NCBI RefSeq assembly: GCF_021728295.1
Contig: NZ_JAKJXE010000002.1
Coordinates: 310,001-374,000 of the forward strand
Direction of reading: 5' to 3'
Origin: Pseudomonas petrae
Lineage (GTDB): Bacteria; Pseudomonadota; Gammaproteobacteria; Pseudomonadales; Pseudomonadaceae
Length of the DNA: 64,000 bases
The notes beneath the pieces were generated by a model, which was not told the origin of the DNA, searched no databases, and worked only from the letters and a program-made list of their open reading frames with translations. Shown here piece after piece: positions 8,534-16,984 of this stretch. The position numbers were made by a program, and so were the translations under genes. Each line of letters begins with the position of its first letter. Within the stretch, counting starts at the first letter, position 1.

Positions 8534-9354
8534 CAGTGCGACTCTCCTTGTGGGGTGCGGGGCTCGACCCGCCAGGCAGGTTCGCGCTTTTGCAGAAACG
8601 CCCGCAGACCTTCCTGGCCTTCGGCGCTGACGCGGATGCGTGCAATGGCGTTCTCGCAATAGCGGCGCAGGGCAGGGGTCAGCTCACCGTCGGCGACTTC
8701 GCGCAGCAGGTCTTTGCTGATGCGCATGGCCTGGGGGCTGTTGAGCAGCAGGTTGGCAATCCAGTCTTCCAGGTGCTGTTCCAGCTCGGCGGCGGGGTAA
8801 CACTCGGCCAGCAGGCCGATTTCCCGCGCCCGGGTGCCGTCGAACCGTTCGGCGGTCAGTGCATAGCGTCGCGCGTGACGCTCGCCAATGGCTTGCACCA
8901 CGAACGGGCTGATCACCGCCGGGGCGAGGCCGATCTTCACTTCCGACAGGCAGAACTGCGCGTCTTCGGCGCCGATGGCCATGTCGCAGCAACTGATCAG
9001 GCCCAGCGCGCCGCCATAGGCGGCGCCTTGCACCAGCGCCAGGGTTGGCGCCTTGAACTTGGCGAGGTTGTACATCAACTCGCCCAGTTCGCGGGCGTCG
9101 CCCAGGTTGGTGTTGTAGTCGAGGTTGGCCGACTCCTGCATCCAGGCCAGATCGGCGCCGGCGCTGAAGTGCCGGCCGCGTCCGCGCAACAGCAAAAAAC
9201 GCAGGCTGTCGTCCCGCTGCAACTGGTCCAGGGCGATGATCAGCTCGCGAATCATCTGCGCGTTGAAGGCGTTGTTTTTCTCCGGCCGGTTGAGCCAGAG
9301 CGTGGCGAACCCTCGTGGGTCGAGGGCGATGTCGAGGGTGACAAAATCATTCAT
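8533..9354 (-). CDS. liuC: Methylglutaconyl-CoA hydratase (crotonase family)
   Basis: A 273-residue enoyl-CoA hydratase/isomerase. In this operon it hydrates 3-methylglutaconyl-CoA to HMG-CoA. The CoA-binding start (WLNRPEKNNAFNAQMI) and the oxyanion-hole segment (GRGRHFSAGADLAWM) are clear, as is the second conserved region (GAAYGGALGLISCCD) with SEVKIGLAPAVISPFV. I use the ATG at 9352-9354; a GTG at 9373-9375 overlapping the liuB stop as GTGA is a possible alternative adding seven residues. It lies between liuB and liuD with almost no spacing. The specific substrate rests on the operon context. Confidence 0.93.
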   Translation of the reverse strand: MNDFVTLDIALDPRGFATLWLNRPEKNNAFNAQMIRELIIALDQLQRDDSLRFLLLRGRGRHFSAGADLAWMQESANLDYNTNLGDARELGELMYNLAKFKAPTLALVQGAAYGGALGLISCCDMAIGAEDAQFCLSEVKIGLAPAVISPFVVQAIGERHARRYALTAERFDGTRAREIGLLAECYPAAELEQHLEDWIANLLLNSPQAMRISKDLLREVADGELTPALRRYCENAIARIRVSAEGQEGLRAFLQKREPAWRVEPRTPQGESH

Positions 9355-9371
9355 GGGGCGATTCTCTCGGG

Positions 9372-10979
9372 TCACATCCGGAACACGCCGAAGCGGGTCG
9401 GTTCGATGGCGGCGTTGAGCGAGGCGCTGATGGCCAAGCCGAGAATGTCGCGGGTCTGTGCGGGGTCAATGACGCCGTCGTCCCACAGCCGGGCGCTGGA
9501 ATACCAGGGATGGCCCTGATGCTCGTACTGATCGAGGATCGGCTGGCGCAGGGCCGCCTCTTCCTCGGCGCTAAACGTCTGGCCGCTGCGTTCGGCCTGT
9601 TCACGCTTGACCTGCACCAGCACCCCGGCGGCCTGTTCGCCGCCCATGACGCCGATGCGCGCGTTGGGCCACATCCACAGAAAGCGCGGGTCGTAGGCGC
9701 GGCCGCACATGCCGTAATTACCCGCGCCAAAGCTGCCGCCGATGATCACCGTGAACTTCGGCACTTTCGCACAGGCGACGGCGGTAACCAGCTTGGCGCC
9801 GTGCTTGGCGATGCCGCCGGCCTCATACTTCTGGCCGACCATGAAGCCGGTGATGTTCTGCAGAAACAACAGCGGAATGCCGCGCTGGCAGGCCAGTTCG
9901 ATGAAGTGCGCGCCTTTCTGCGCCGATTCGGCGAAGAGGATGCCGTTGTTGGCGAGGATGGCGATCGGGTAGCCGTGCAGATGGGCGAAGCCGCAGACCA
10001 GCGTGGTGCCGAACAGCGCCTTGAATTCATCGAAAATCGATACGTCGACCAGCCGCGCGATGACTTCGCGCACGTCGAACGGCTGCTTGGCGTCTGCCGG
10101 AATCACGCCGTACAACTCGTCATCCGCATACAGCGGCGCCTGGGGCGGGCGGGTCTGTAGCTGGCCGAGCTTGCGCCAGTTCAGGTTGGCCACGCAGCGC
10201 CGTGCCAGCGCCAGCGCATGGTCGTCGCTGTCGGCGTAGTGATCGGCCACCCCGGAGACCTTGCAGTGCACGTCGGCCCCGCCGAGGTCTTCGGCGCTGA
10301 CCACTTCGCCCGTGGCGGCTTTCACCAACGGCGGCCCGGCGAGAAAGATCGTCGCCTGCTCGCGGACCATGATGGTTTCGTCAGCCATGGCCGGCACATA
10401 AGCGCCGCCGGCGGTGCACGAGCCCATGACCACCGCGATCTGCGCGATGCCCTCGGCGCTCATGTTGGCCTGATTGAAGAATATCCTGCCGAAGTGCTCG
10501 CGGTCCGGGAACACCTCGTCCTGGCGTGGCAGGTTGGCCCCACCGGAATCCACCAGGTAGATGCACGGCAAGCGATTCTGCTGGGCGATGGTCTGGGCGC
10601 GCAGGTGTTTTTTCACGGTCAGCGGGTAATACGTGCCGCCTTTCACCGTCGCGTCGTTGGCGATGATCATGCATTCGACGCCTTCCACCCGACCGATCCC
10701 GGCGATGAGCCCTGCGGCCGGGACGTCTTCGCCGTACACGTCATGGGCGGCGAGCTGGCTGAGTTCGAGGAAGGGCGAACCGAGGTCGAGCAGGCTATTG
10801 ATTCGCTCCCGGGGCACCACTTTGCCCCGGGAGGTATGGCGTTCCTGCGCCTTGGCACCGCCGCCGCGCTGGACGTGATCGAGCAGGCTGTGCAGCGCGT
10901 CAAGTTGCTTGCGCATGGCGTCGCTGTTGGCGGCGAATTCCGGCGAGCGAGGGTTGATCTGGGTGTGCAGAGTGGTCAT
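9372..10979 (-). CDS. liuB: Methylcrotonyl-CoA carboxylase, carboxyltransferase beta subunit
   Basis: A 535-residue carboxyltransferase that moves the carboxyl group from biotin on LiuD to 3-methylcrotonyl-CoA. It shows the family's acyl-CoA/biotin carboxyltransferase blocks: [18 protein letters not shown] near residue 70, the glycine-rich [13 protein letters not shown], and [16 protein letters not shown] near residue 420. Length and motifs match methylcrotonyl- rather than propionyl-CoA carboxylases, and the pairing with liuD supports that. The ATG has a GGAGG ribosome binding site. It lies 16 bp downstream of liuA. Confidence 0.95.
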   Translation of the reverse strand: MTTLHTQINPRSPEFAANSDAMRKQLDALHSLLDHVQRGGGAKAQERHTSRGKVVPRERINSLLDLGSPFLELSQLAAHDVYGEDVPAAGLIAGIGRVEGVECMIIANDATVKGGTYYPLTVKKHLRAQTIAQQNRLPCIYLVDSGGANLPRQDEVFPDREHFGRIFFNQANMSAEGIAQIAVVMGSCTAGGAYVPAMADETIMVREQATIFLAGPPLVKAATGEVVSAEDLGGADVHCKVSGVADHYADSDDHALALARRCVANLNWRKLGQLQTRPPQAPLYADDELYGVIPADAKQPFDVREVIARLVDVSIFDEFKALFGTTLVCGFAHLHGYPIAILANNGILFAESAQKGAHFIELACQRGIPLLFLQNITGFMVGQKYEAGGIAKHGAKLVTAVACAKVPKFTVIIGGSFGAGNYGMCGRAYDPRFLWMWPNARIGVMGGEQAAGVLVQVKREQAERSGQTFSAEEEAALRQPILDQYEHQGHPWYSSARLWDDGVIDPAQTRDILGLAISASLNAAIEPTRFGVFRM

Positions 10980-10995
10980 GGGGCCTCCGGCGCTG

Positions 10996-12159
10996 TCAGC
11001 GGGTTTCGTTGAACAGCTCACGACCGATCAGCATGCGGCGGATCTCGCTGGTGCCAGCGCCGATCTCGTAGAGCTTGGCGTCGCGCAGCAGTCGTCCGGC
11101 CGGGAATTCGTTGATGTAGCCGTTGCCGCCGAGAATCTGGATGGTCTCCAGGGCAAATTGCGTCGCCCGTTCTGCGGCGTAGAGGATCACCCCGGCGGCG
11201 TCCTTGCGCGTGGTCTCGCCGCGCTCGCAGGCCTGGGCCACCGCGTACAGGTAGGCGCGGCTGGCGTTAAGCTGGGTGTACATGTCGGCGACCTTGCCCT
11301 GGATCAGCTGGAACTCGCCGATGCTCTGGCCAAACTGTTTGCGGTCGTGAATGTACGGCAACACCACGTCCATGCACGCCTGCATGATCCCGACCGGGCC
11401 GCCCGAGAGCACGACGCGCTCGTAATCCAGGCCGCTCATCAGCACCTTCACACCACCGTTGAGCGCGCCGAGCAGGTTTTCTTCGGGCACCTCGACGTCA
11501 TCGAAGAACAGCTCGCAGGTGTTGGAGCCGCGCATGCCGAGCTTGTCGAACTTGTTGCCCCGCGAGAAGCCGTGCCAGTCGCGCTCGACGATGAACGCGC
11601 TGATGCCATGGGCGCCTTTTTCCAGGTCGGTCTTGGCGTAGATCACGTAAGTATTGGCGTCAGGGCCGTTGGTGATCCAGGTCTTGCTGCCGTTGAGCAC
11701 GAAACGCTCGCCGCGTCGGTCGGCGCGCAGCCTCATCGATACCACGTCGGAACCGGCGTTGGGCTCGCTCATCGCCAGAGCGCCGACGTGCTCGCCGCTG
11801 ATCAGCTTGGGCAGGTAGCGGGCTTTCTGTTCGGGCGTGCCGTTGCGGTTGATCTGGTTGACGCAGAGATTTGAATGGGCGCCGTAGGACAGCGCCGCGG
11901 AGGCAGAACCCCGGCTGATTTCTTCCATGGCGATGACATGGGCCAGGTAGCCGAGGCCCGCGCCGCCGTACTCCTCATCGACGGTGATGCCCAGCAGACC
12001 CATGTCGCCGAATTTGCGCCACATGTCGGCGGGAAAGAGGTTGTCTTTGTCGATCTGTGCAGCGCGCGGGGCAAGCTCGGCAGCGACGAAGGCGCGCACC
12101 TGGTCGCGCAGCATGTCGAGGGTTTCGCCGAGGCCGAAGTTGAGCGTGGGGTAATTCAT
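10996..12159 (-). CDS. liuA: Isovaleryl-CoA dehydrogenase
   Basis: A 387-residue FAD-dependent acyl-CoA dehydrogenase that oxidises isovaleryl-CoA to 3-methylcrotonyl-CoA and passes electrons to ETF. The acyl-CoA dehydrogenase signatures are present: [33 protein letters not shown], and the C-terminal [13 protein letters not shown] with [19 protein letters not shown]. The [11 protein letters not shown] segment is typical of isovaleryl-CoA dehydrogenases, whose catalytic glutamate lies there rather than in the C-terminal segment. I start at the ATG 12157-12159; an ATG nine bases upstream is possible. It is the first gene of liuABCD and has a LiuR-type palindrome ~57 bp upstream. Confidence 0.95.
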   Translation of the reverse strand: MNYPTLNFGLGETLDMLRDQVRAFVAAELAPRAAQIDKDNLFPADMWRKFGDMGLLGITVDEEYGGAGLGYLAHVIAMEEISRGSASAALSYGAHSNLCVNQINRNGTPEQKARYLPKLISGEHVGALAMSEPNAGSDVVSMRLRADRRGERFVLNGSKTWITNGPDANTYVIYAKTDLEKGAHGISAFIVERDWHGFSRGNKFDKLGMRGSNTCELFFDDVEVPEENLLGALNGGVKVLMSGLDYERVVLSGGPVGIMQACMDVVLPYIHDRKQFGQSIGEFQLIQGKVADMYTQLNASRAYLYAVAQACERGETTRKDAAGVILYAAERATQFALETIQILGGNGYINEFPAGRLLRDAKLYEIGAGTSEIRRMLIGRELFNETR

Positions 12160-12215
12160 GGACTGCATCCCGTGTTGTTATTGGAGGGCTGTCAGGGGGG
12201 AAGATGATGTGCACC

Positions 12216-12231
12216 TTTACGTTAACGTAAG
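12216..12231. promoter_or_regulatory. LiuR-type operator upstream of liuA
   Basis: TTACGTTAACGTAA at 12217-12230 is a perfect 14-bp palindrome about 57 bp upstream of the liuA start. Nearly the same sequence (TTTACGTTAACGTCAA) lies in front of liuR at 14228-14243. A shared palindrome before both transcription units, next to a MerR-family gene, fits autoregulation and pathway control by LiuR. Confidence 0.8.
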
Positions 12232-12314
12232 CCTGCACTCATGCTGATGTCAACGGGAACGAGGCGTTGGCCCGGGGAATGAATGAAGGGGGAGAGGTTT
12301 ACAAATGCCGGATA

Positions 12315-12677
12315 GCACGAAGGGGAGCCTGGGCTCCCCTTCAAGTTCGATTGCATGCTCGTTTTTATTGTTAGGTGGCCTGTTTTTGTTTTTGGCGACC
12401 AGCCTTTTTTGCTTTTCTGAGCGACCCCCAAACGGGGCCAAGAGCAAACGTATTTTTTTGAGCGCTGATCCGCTTCGATCTTTCGATCCGACTCGTCTGG
12501 TAGCTGCCTGAACGCAGTTTTATTGTTCTCAGTCCAGTCGTGAGGCCAAGGCCTCAAGTAGAGCGATCCACTCCAAAAAAATCAGTTAGCTGCGTCTCTG
12601 TCCGTGTTGTTCTTGTTATGTCAGAGCCGATACGTTTTGTTTTTATTGGGTTATTGCATTTGTTATTTTTGTTGTAT
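12315..12677 (-). ncRNA. crcY: CrcX/CrcY-family small RNA (decoy for the Hfq-Crc catabolite repression complex)
   Basis: The minus strand of this AT-rich gap carries six separate clusters of the A-rich CA motif (AAnAAnAA) that Hfq/Crc binds. They lie at about 12661-12675, 12635-12647, 12606-12619, 12518-12528, 12381-12393 and 12361-12372. The region begins about 11 bases after a GG-N10-GC sigma-54 promoter and ends in an 11-bp hairpin (arms 12319-12329 and 12332-12342), giving an RNA of about 360 bases. An internal hairpin TGAGGCC/GGCCTCA lies at 12541-12556. This is the architecture of CrcZ/CrcX/CrcY, which soak up Hfq-Crc when poor carbon sources activate CbrAB. As I recall, P. putida crcY also lies beside the HMG-CoA lyase gene, hence the symbol; crcX is not excluded. 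The 3' hairpin lacks a strong U-run, so the exact end is uncertain. Confidence 0.85.
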
Positions 12678-12686
12678 GTAAGACAT

Positions 12687-12703
12687 AGCAGAAGCCATGC
12701 CAA
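12687..12703 (-). promoter_or_regulatory. Sigma-54 promoter of the Crc-decoy sRNA
   Basis: The minus strand reads TTGGCATGGCTTCTGCT. It has the invariant GG (12700-12701) and GC (12688-12689) exactly 10 bases apart and matches most of the TGGCACG-N4-TTGC consensus. Transcription would start near 12677, just before the first CA motif. Confidence 0.85.
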
Positions 12704-12749
12704 CTTTTCAGAGTTCCCGGATTCCGGGGCTTTGCGGATTTCACCGTCC

Positions 12750-12827
12750 TGGATTCACTGCTGAATCCATGGCCAGGTGTTTCCGTGTTACCCGTTTTCC
12801 TGGACGCGATGGCGGGCAGGGTAACAC
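12750..12827. promoter_or_regulatory. Upstream activating region of the sRNA, probable CbrB site
   Basis: GTGTTACCC (12785-12793) and GGGTAACAC (12819-12827) form a perfect 9-bp inverted repeat about 80-125 bp upstream of the sigma-54 promoter, the usual distance for an enhancer-binding protein. The half sites contain TGTTAC/GTAACA, which I recall as the CbrB recognition element. A second perfect inverted repeat, TGGATTCA/TGAATCCA (12750-12757 and 12762-12769), lies nearer the promoter. Assignment to CbrB is inference. Confidence 0.65.
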
Positions 12828-12848
12828 TCTGTGACAACTTGTCGCACA

Positions 12849-13748
12849 TCAGGCCGACAGACGTGCCTTTGCCACCCGCGAGCCGTTCGCCCGACCGAGG
12901 GTGTCGCTGATGCGTTGACCGGCCGCGATAAGCGTGTCCAGATCGATACCGGTCTCGATACCGAGGCCATTCAGCAGGTAAACCACGTCCTCACTGGCCA
13001 CGTTGCCGGTGGCGCCTTTGGCGTAGGGGCAGCCGCCGAGGCCGGCCACGGAACTGTCGAACACTTGGATGCCTTCCAGCAGGCTGGCGTAAATGTTGGC
13101 CAGCGCCTGGCCGTAGGTGTCGTGGAAGTGCCCGGCCAGCTTGCCGCGGGGGATCTGGCCGGCGACCACGTCGAACAGCGTGCGAGTGGCGCCCGGCGTG
13201 CCGGTGCCGATGGTGTCGCCAAGGGACACCTCGTAGCAGCCCATGGCATACAGCTCGTTGGCGACTGCCGCCACTTGCTTCGGCGAGATATCACCTTCAT
13301 AGGGGCAACCCAGCACGCAGGACACGTAGCCGCGAACGCTGATGCCGTGCAGGCGCGCGGCCTCCATGATCGGCAGAAACCGGTCCAGGCTCTCGCTGAT
13401 CGAGCAGTTGATGTTGCGCTGGGAGAACGACTCCGAGGCGGCGGCGAACACGGCGATTTCCTTCACACCGGCCGCCAGCGCGTCTTCGAACCCGCGCAGG
13501 TTGGGCGCCAGTGCGGCATAGGTCACGCCGTCCTTGCGCTGAATGCCGGCGAACAGTTCAGCGGAGCCGGCCATCTGCGGCACCCATTTCGGCGAAACGA
13601 AACTGCCCGCTTCGATATAGCTGACGCCCGCGTCGGCGAGGTCATGCACCAGCTGCAGTTTGTCGCTGACGCTGACGGGGCTGGATTCGTTCTGCAGGCC
13701 ATCCCGAGGGCCGACTTCAACCAGACGCACACGTTGAGGGAGAGACAT
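12849..13748 (-). CDS. liuE: Hydroxymethylglutaryl-CoA lyase
   Basis: A 299-residue DRE-TIM metallolyase that splits HMG-CoA into acetyl-CoA and acetoacetate, the last step of leucine/isovalerate breakdown. The N-terminal VRLVEVGPRDGLQNE carries the catalytic arginine and a metal-binding aspartate. SLGDTIGTGTPG, AGHFHDTYGQALANI (metal-binding histidines) and the C-terminal GLGGCPYAKGATGNVASED (catalytic cysteine) are all intact. It follows liuR on the same strand after 54 bp. Unusually, it is separated from liuABCD by a 690-bp gap that holds the Crc-decoy RNA; the RNA's activating site lies immediately beyond the liuE stop codon. Confidence 0.96.
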   Translation of the reverse strand: MSLPQRVRLVEVGPRDGLQNESSPVSVSDKLQLVHDLADAGVSYIEAGSFVSPKWVPQMAGSAELFAGIQRKDGVTYAALAPNLRGFEDALAAGVKEIAVFAAASESFSQRNINCSISESLDRFLPIMEAARLHGISVRGYVSCVLGCPYEGDISPKQVAAVANELYAMGCYEVSLGDTIGTGTPGATRTLFDVVAGQIPRGKLAGHFHDTYGQALANIYASLLEGIQVFDSSVAGLGGCPYAKGATGNVASEDVVYLLNGLGIETGIDLDTLIAAGQRISDTLGRANGSRVAKARLSA

Positions 13749-13802
13749 ATCGGCATCGTTCCTGAAAGGTTTGGCTTTAGGTTGTTGGGCTATCGGCTTG
13801 AA

Positions 13803-14183
13803 TCAGTTCGAGTTTTCCAGTGCTGCTTTACAGCGTTCCTCTGCGGTGTCGAGCTCGAGCTGCATCTGCTGAATATCCATAAGCTGCTGATCCAGCTGCG
13901 CGCGACGCTCGGCGATTTTCTCCAGCATGGTGCTCAATTGTTTGTGATTGCCACCGGCGGGGTCGTACAGGCCGATGAGATCGCGACATTCCGCCAGGGA
14001 AAAACCAATGCGCTTGCCGCGCAGGATCAGCTTGAGGGTGACCTTGTCACGGGCCGAGTAAACACGCTCCTGCCCACGCCGTTCGGGGCTGAGCATGCCT
14101 TGTTCTTCGTAGAAACGGATGGTGCGGGTGGTGATGTCCAGCTCTCGGGCGAGGTCGGAAATGCTGTACGTGGTGGCAGTCAT
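13803..14183 (-). CDS. liuR: MerR-family regulator of the liu genes
   Basis: A 126-residue MerR-type regulator. The N-terminal winged HTH has YSISDLARELDITTRTIRFY followed by EEQGMLSPERRGQERVYS. A coiled-coil dimerisation helix (residues ~80-120, EKIAERRAQLDQQLMDIQQM) ends the protein. It has no obvious metal-binding cysteines, as expected for LiuR, which is thought to sense branched-chain acyl-CoA intermediates. I start at the ATG 14181-14183; an ATG 24 bases upstream is possible but also lacks a good ribosome binding site. A near-perfect copy of the operator seen before liuA lies 45 bp upstream, so liuR and liuE probably form an autoregulated unit. Confidence 0.93.
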   Translation of the reverse strand: MTATTYSISDLARELDITTRTIRFYEEQGMLSPERRGQERVYSARDKVTLKLILRGKRIGFSLAECRDLIGLYDPAGGNHKQLSTMLEKIAERRAQLDQQLMDIQQMQLELDTAEERCKAALENSN

Positions 14184-14227
14184 GGCGGTGCTCGATACGG
14201 AAGGCATGGGCGTAACGTAAGTTGGGC

Positions 14228-14243
14228 TTTACGTTAACGTCAA
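14228..14243. promoter_or_regulatory. LiuR-type operator upstream of liuR
   Basis: TTTACGTTAACGTCAA differs by one or two bases from the palindrome before liuA. On the minus strand it reads TTGACGTTAACGTAAAG, so TTGACG could serve as the -35 with the operator downstream of it, as in MerR-type promoters. A further CGTAACGTAA half-site sequence lies at 14211-14220. Confidence 0.75.
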
Positions 14244-14267
14244 GCGGCGGATCAATACCTTTACCTT

Positions 14268-14553
14268 CTTTCCGGCTAAAGCCGGTCCCACTGGATGATC
14301 GCGTTCTCACTGGATGATCGCATTCCGATAGTAGGACCGGCTTCAGCCGGGAAAGCGCCAGCAGCTACATCGCAGAGTTGATGGTGTTCACACGGGCCTC
14401 TTCCCGGCTAAAGCCGGTCCTACATCAACCGCGTTCTAACTGGATGATCGCATTCCAATAGTAGGACCGGCTTCAGCCGGGAAGGCGCCAGCAGCCACAT
14501 CGCAGAATTGACGGTGTTCACACGGGCCTCTTCCCGGCTAAAGACAGTCCTAC
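14268..14553. repeat. REP cluster, two tandem inverted pairs
   Basis: REP cores of the TCCCGGCTAAAGCCGGTCC family occur in alternating orientation near 14271, 14334, 14400, 14462 and 14532. The intervening DNA (ACTGGATGATCGCATTCC and GTGTTCACACGGGCCTC) is also repeated, so one REP pair has been tandemly duplicated. The last copy is degenerate (AAAGACAGTCC). The cluster occupies most of the gap between liuR and the LysR gene. Confidence 0.88.
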
Positions 14554-14578
14554 ATTGACCGCATGGGCCGCTGAACGC

Positions 14579-15526
14579 TTATTTCACCGCTGCCTCAAGT
14601 GTCTTGCCCAACTTGCGCTCCTGCGCGGTCACCAACTGGCAGAGCTCGATGATCTGCTCACGCATCCAGCGGTTTGCCGGGTCCTGATCGGTGCTTTCGT
14701 GCCAGTAGAGATGGGTTTCCACGGTTGGGACGTCGTTCACCGGCAGGTACACAAAATGCAGGTCATTGCGCCGTGCGAAGCGCTCGGGGACGGTCATCAC
14801 CATGTCAGTTTGCTGCAGCACTTGCGAGGCCATCAGGTAGTGCTGCGAACGCAATGCCACCTTGCGCTGGATACCCATTTTTCCGAGCGCGAGATCCACA
14901 TAACCCAAACCACTGCGCCGGCTGGAGATGTGAATGTGCGCGACGCCGAGGTAATCCTCCAGGCTGATGGCATCCTTGTTCGCCAGCGGGTGACCGCGGC
15001 GCATGGCGCACACGTAGTGGTCTTCCATCAACTTGACGTGGCGCACCTGCGGGTCGGTGTTCAGCGGCGCGTCGACAGCGAAGTCCAGCCGGCCCGCCGC
15101 GAGCTCCTTGGTCGTCTCCCTGCGCTTGGACAGAAAGCTTTCGATGGTCACGGTGGGCGCCAGACGCCGCAGCCGCTGGAAAAGCGCCGGCAGGATCACC
15201 GCCTCGGTGAGGTCGGTCATGCTGATGCGGTAATTCTTGTTGGCCTGCAGCGGATTGAAAATCCGGCTCTCCTGCACCGACACGCGCAACAGCGAAAGCG
15301 CATTGCGCACCGGGCCGATGATGTTCTGCGCCATGGGCGTAGGCACCATGCCCTGGGCGGTGCGCACGAACAGGGGATCGTTGAAGGTTTCGCGCAGGCG
15401 TGCCAGGGCGTTGGACACGGCAGGCTGGGTGATGCCGACGATCTGGCCGGCGCGGGTCAGGTTGGCTTCGGTATAGATGGCGTCAAACACAATAAAGAGA
15501 TTGAGATCGACCTTGCTCAGGTTCAT
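14579..15526 (-). CDS. LysR-family transcriptional regulator
   Basis: A 315-residue LysR regulator. Residues ~5-65 are the winged HTH (VDLNLFIVFDAIYTEANLTR and ITQPAVSNALARLRETFNDP). The remainder is a periplasmic-binding-like effector domain, starting around NYRISMTDLTEAVILPALF. The DP-LFVR stretch and overall pattern place it near the NodD/LeuO-like LysR group. I start at the ATG 15524-15526. It is divergent from an acyl-CoA dehydrogenase gene across 157 bp and is the natural candidate to control it; the effector is not known. Confidence 0.9.
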   Translation of the reverse strand: MNLSKVDLNLFIVFDAIYTEANLTRAGQIVGITQPAVSNALARLRETFNDPLFVRTAQGMVPTPMAQNIIGPVRNALSLLRVSVQESRIFNPLQANKNYRISMTDLTEAVILPALFQRLRRLAPTVTIESFLSKRRETTKELAAGRLDFAVDAPLNTDPQVRHVKLMEDHYVCAMRRGHPLANKDAISLEDYLGVAHIHISSRRSGLGYVDLALGKMGIQRKVALRSQHYLMASQVLQQTDMVMTVPERFARRNDLHFVYLPVNDVPTVETHLYWHESTDQDPANRWMREQIIELCQLVTAQERKLGKTLEAAVK

Positions 15527-15683
15527 TGCTGTGCGCCTCGTGCAGTTCTTGTTGTTTGGAATGCGCCGAATCATATATCGGTTATGAATGTTTATACACG
15601 CCGAGAATAGGTTAGATAAATGGGGATCGCTGTTCTAGCATCGGATCACGACCTGACAACACCTCACAGAAGGCAACTGCCCC
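15527..15683. promoter_or_regulatory. Divergent promoter region, LysR gene / acyl-CoA dehydrogenase
   Basis: The 157-bp gap is AT-rich near 15570-15600 (TCATATATCGGTTATGAATG), where a LysR site and overlapping promoters are likely. No single T-N11-A palindrome stands out. Confidence 0.4.
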
Positions 15684-16916
15684 ATGGATTTCGCTTACTC
15701 CCCCAAGGTTCAGGCACTGCGCGAGCGCGTGATCGCCTTCATGGACACTTACGTGTACCCGGCCGAGCCGGTGTTCGAGCGTCAAGTGGCCGAAGGCGAC
15801 CGCTGGCAACCGACGGCGATCATGGAGGAGCTCAAGGCGAAGGCAAAAGCGGAGGGATTGTGGAACCTGTTCCTGCCGGAATCCGAACTCGGAGCAGGGC
15901 TGTCGAACCTCGAATACGCACCGCTGGCGGAGATCATGGGCCGCTCGCTGTTGGGCCCGGAGCCGTTCAACTGTTCCGCGCCGGACACCGGCAACATGGA
16001 AGTGCTGGTGCGCTACGCCAATGACGCGCAAAAGCAGCAGTGGCTGGAACCCTTGCTGCGCGGCGAGATTCGCTCGGCCTTCGCCATGACCGAACCCGAC
16101 GTCGCGTCCTCGGATGCCACCAACATGGCCGCCACGGCGGTGCGCGATGGCGATGAGTGGGTCATCAACGGCCGCAAATGGTGGACGTCAGGGGCCTGCG
16201 ACCCGCGCTGCAAGATCATGATCTTCATGGGCCTGAGCAACCCGGACGGCCCGCGTCACCAGCAGCATTCAATGATTCTTGTGCCGACTGACGCGGCCGG
16301 TGTGAAGATCGTCCGTCCGCTGCCGGTGTTCGGCTACGACGATGCGCCCCATGGTCACGCCGAAGTGCTGTTCGAAAACGTGCGCGTGCCGTACGAAAAC
16401 GTCCTGCTGGGTGAAGGACGCGGCTTCGAAATCGCCCAGGGTCGCCTTGGCCCGGGAAGGATTCACCACTGCATGCGCTCGGTCGGCATGGCGGAACGCG
16501 CGTTGGAACTGATGTGCAAACGCTCCGTGCAGCGCACGGCGTTCGGTCGACCATTGGCACGACTGGGCGGCAACATCGACAAGATCGCCGACTCGCGCAT
16601 GGAAATCGACATGGCCCGCCTGCTGACCTTGAAGGCCGCTTACATGATGGACACCGTGGGCAACAAGGTGGCGAAAAGCGAGATCGCGCAGATCAAAGTG
16701 GTCGCACCGAACGTCGCCCTGCGGGTGATCGACCGGGCGATCCAGATGCACGGCGGCGCGGGGGTGTCCGGCGATTTCCCGCTGGCCTACATGTACGCCA
16801 TGCAGCGCACGCTGCGCCTGGCCGACGGCCCGGACGAAGTCCATCGCGCAGCGATCGGGAAGTTCGAGGTCGGCAAGTACGTGCCGAAGGAGATGATGCG
16901 CAGCGAACATCGGTGA
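15684..16916 (+). CDS. Acyl-CoA dehydrogenase family protein
   Basis: A 410-residue FAD-dependent acyl-CoA dehydrogenase. The middle domain has [17 protein letters not shown] and [14 protein letters not shown]. The C-terminal domain has [20 protein letters not shown], and the [16 protein letters not shown] segment near residue 355 is typical of the family. It is similar in length and layout to the ACAD10/11-type and FadE-type enzymes of unknown chain-length preference in Pseudomonas. The operon seems to consist of this gene alone. Electron transfer would go to ETF. The substrate cannot be deduced; the divergent LysR gene probably regulates it. Confidence 0.88.
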   Translation: MDFAYSPKVQALRERVIAFMDTYVYPAEPVFERQVAEGDRWQPTAIMEELKAKAKAEGLWNLFLPESELGAGLSNLEYAPLAEIMGRSLLGPEPFNCSAPDTGNMEVLVRYANDAQKQQWLEPLLRGEIRSAFAMTEPDVASSDATNMAATAVRDGDEWVINGRKWWTSGACDPRCKIMIFMGLSNPDGPRHQQHSMILVPTDAAGVKIVRPLPVFGYDDAPHGHAEVLFENVRVPYENVLLGEGRGFEIAQGRLGPGRIHHCMRSVGMAERALELMCKRSVQRTAFGRPLARLGGNIDKIADSRMEIDMARLLTLKAAYMMDTVGNKVAKSEIAQIKVVAPNVALRVIDRAIQMHGGAGVSGDFPLAYMYAMQRTLRLADGPDEVHRAAIGKFEVGKYVPKEMMRSEHR

Positions 16917-16984
16917 CCGACAACGTCGTCGCCAGCCAGCCAGCCGTACGTGGCTGGCACGGATGCAGGCGGGCTTGATCCGCC

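Noticed and set aside
12305..12345. Hairpin 12319-12342 as a terminator for a plus-strand gene
   Set aside because: No plus-strand gene precedes it. It fits better as the 3' end of the minus-strand sRNA, though the U-run is weak on both strands.
12222..12557. Short frames on both strands in the liuA-liuE gap, including a hydrophobic 68-codon frame at 12305-12511 (+)
   Set aside because: They coincide with A-rich/T-rich runs that are explained by the CA motifs of the sRNA. There is no ribosome binding site or protein-like conservation signal.
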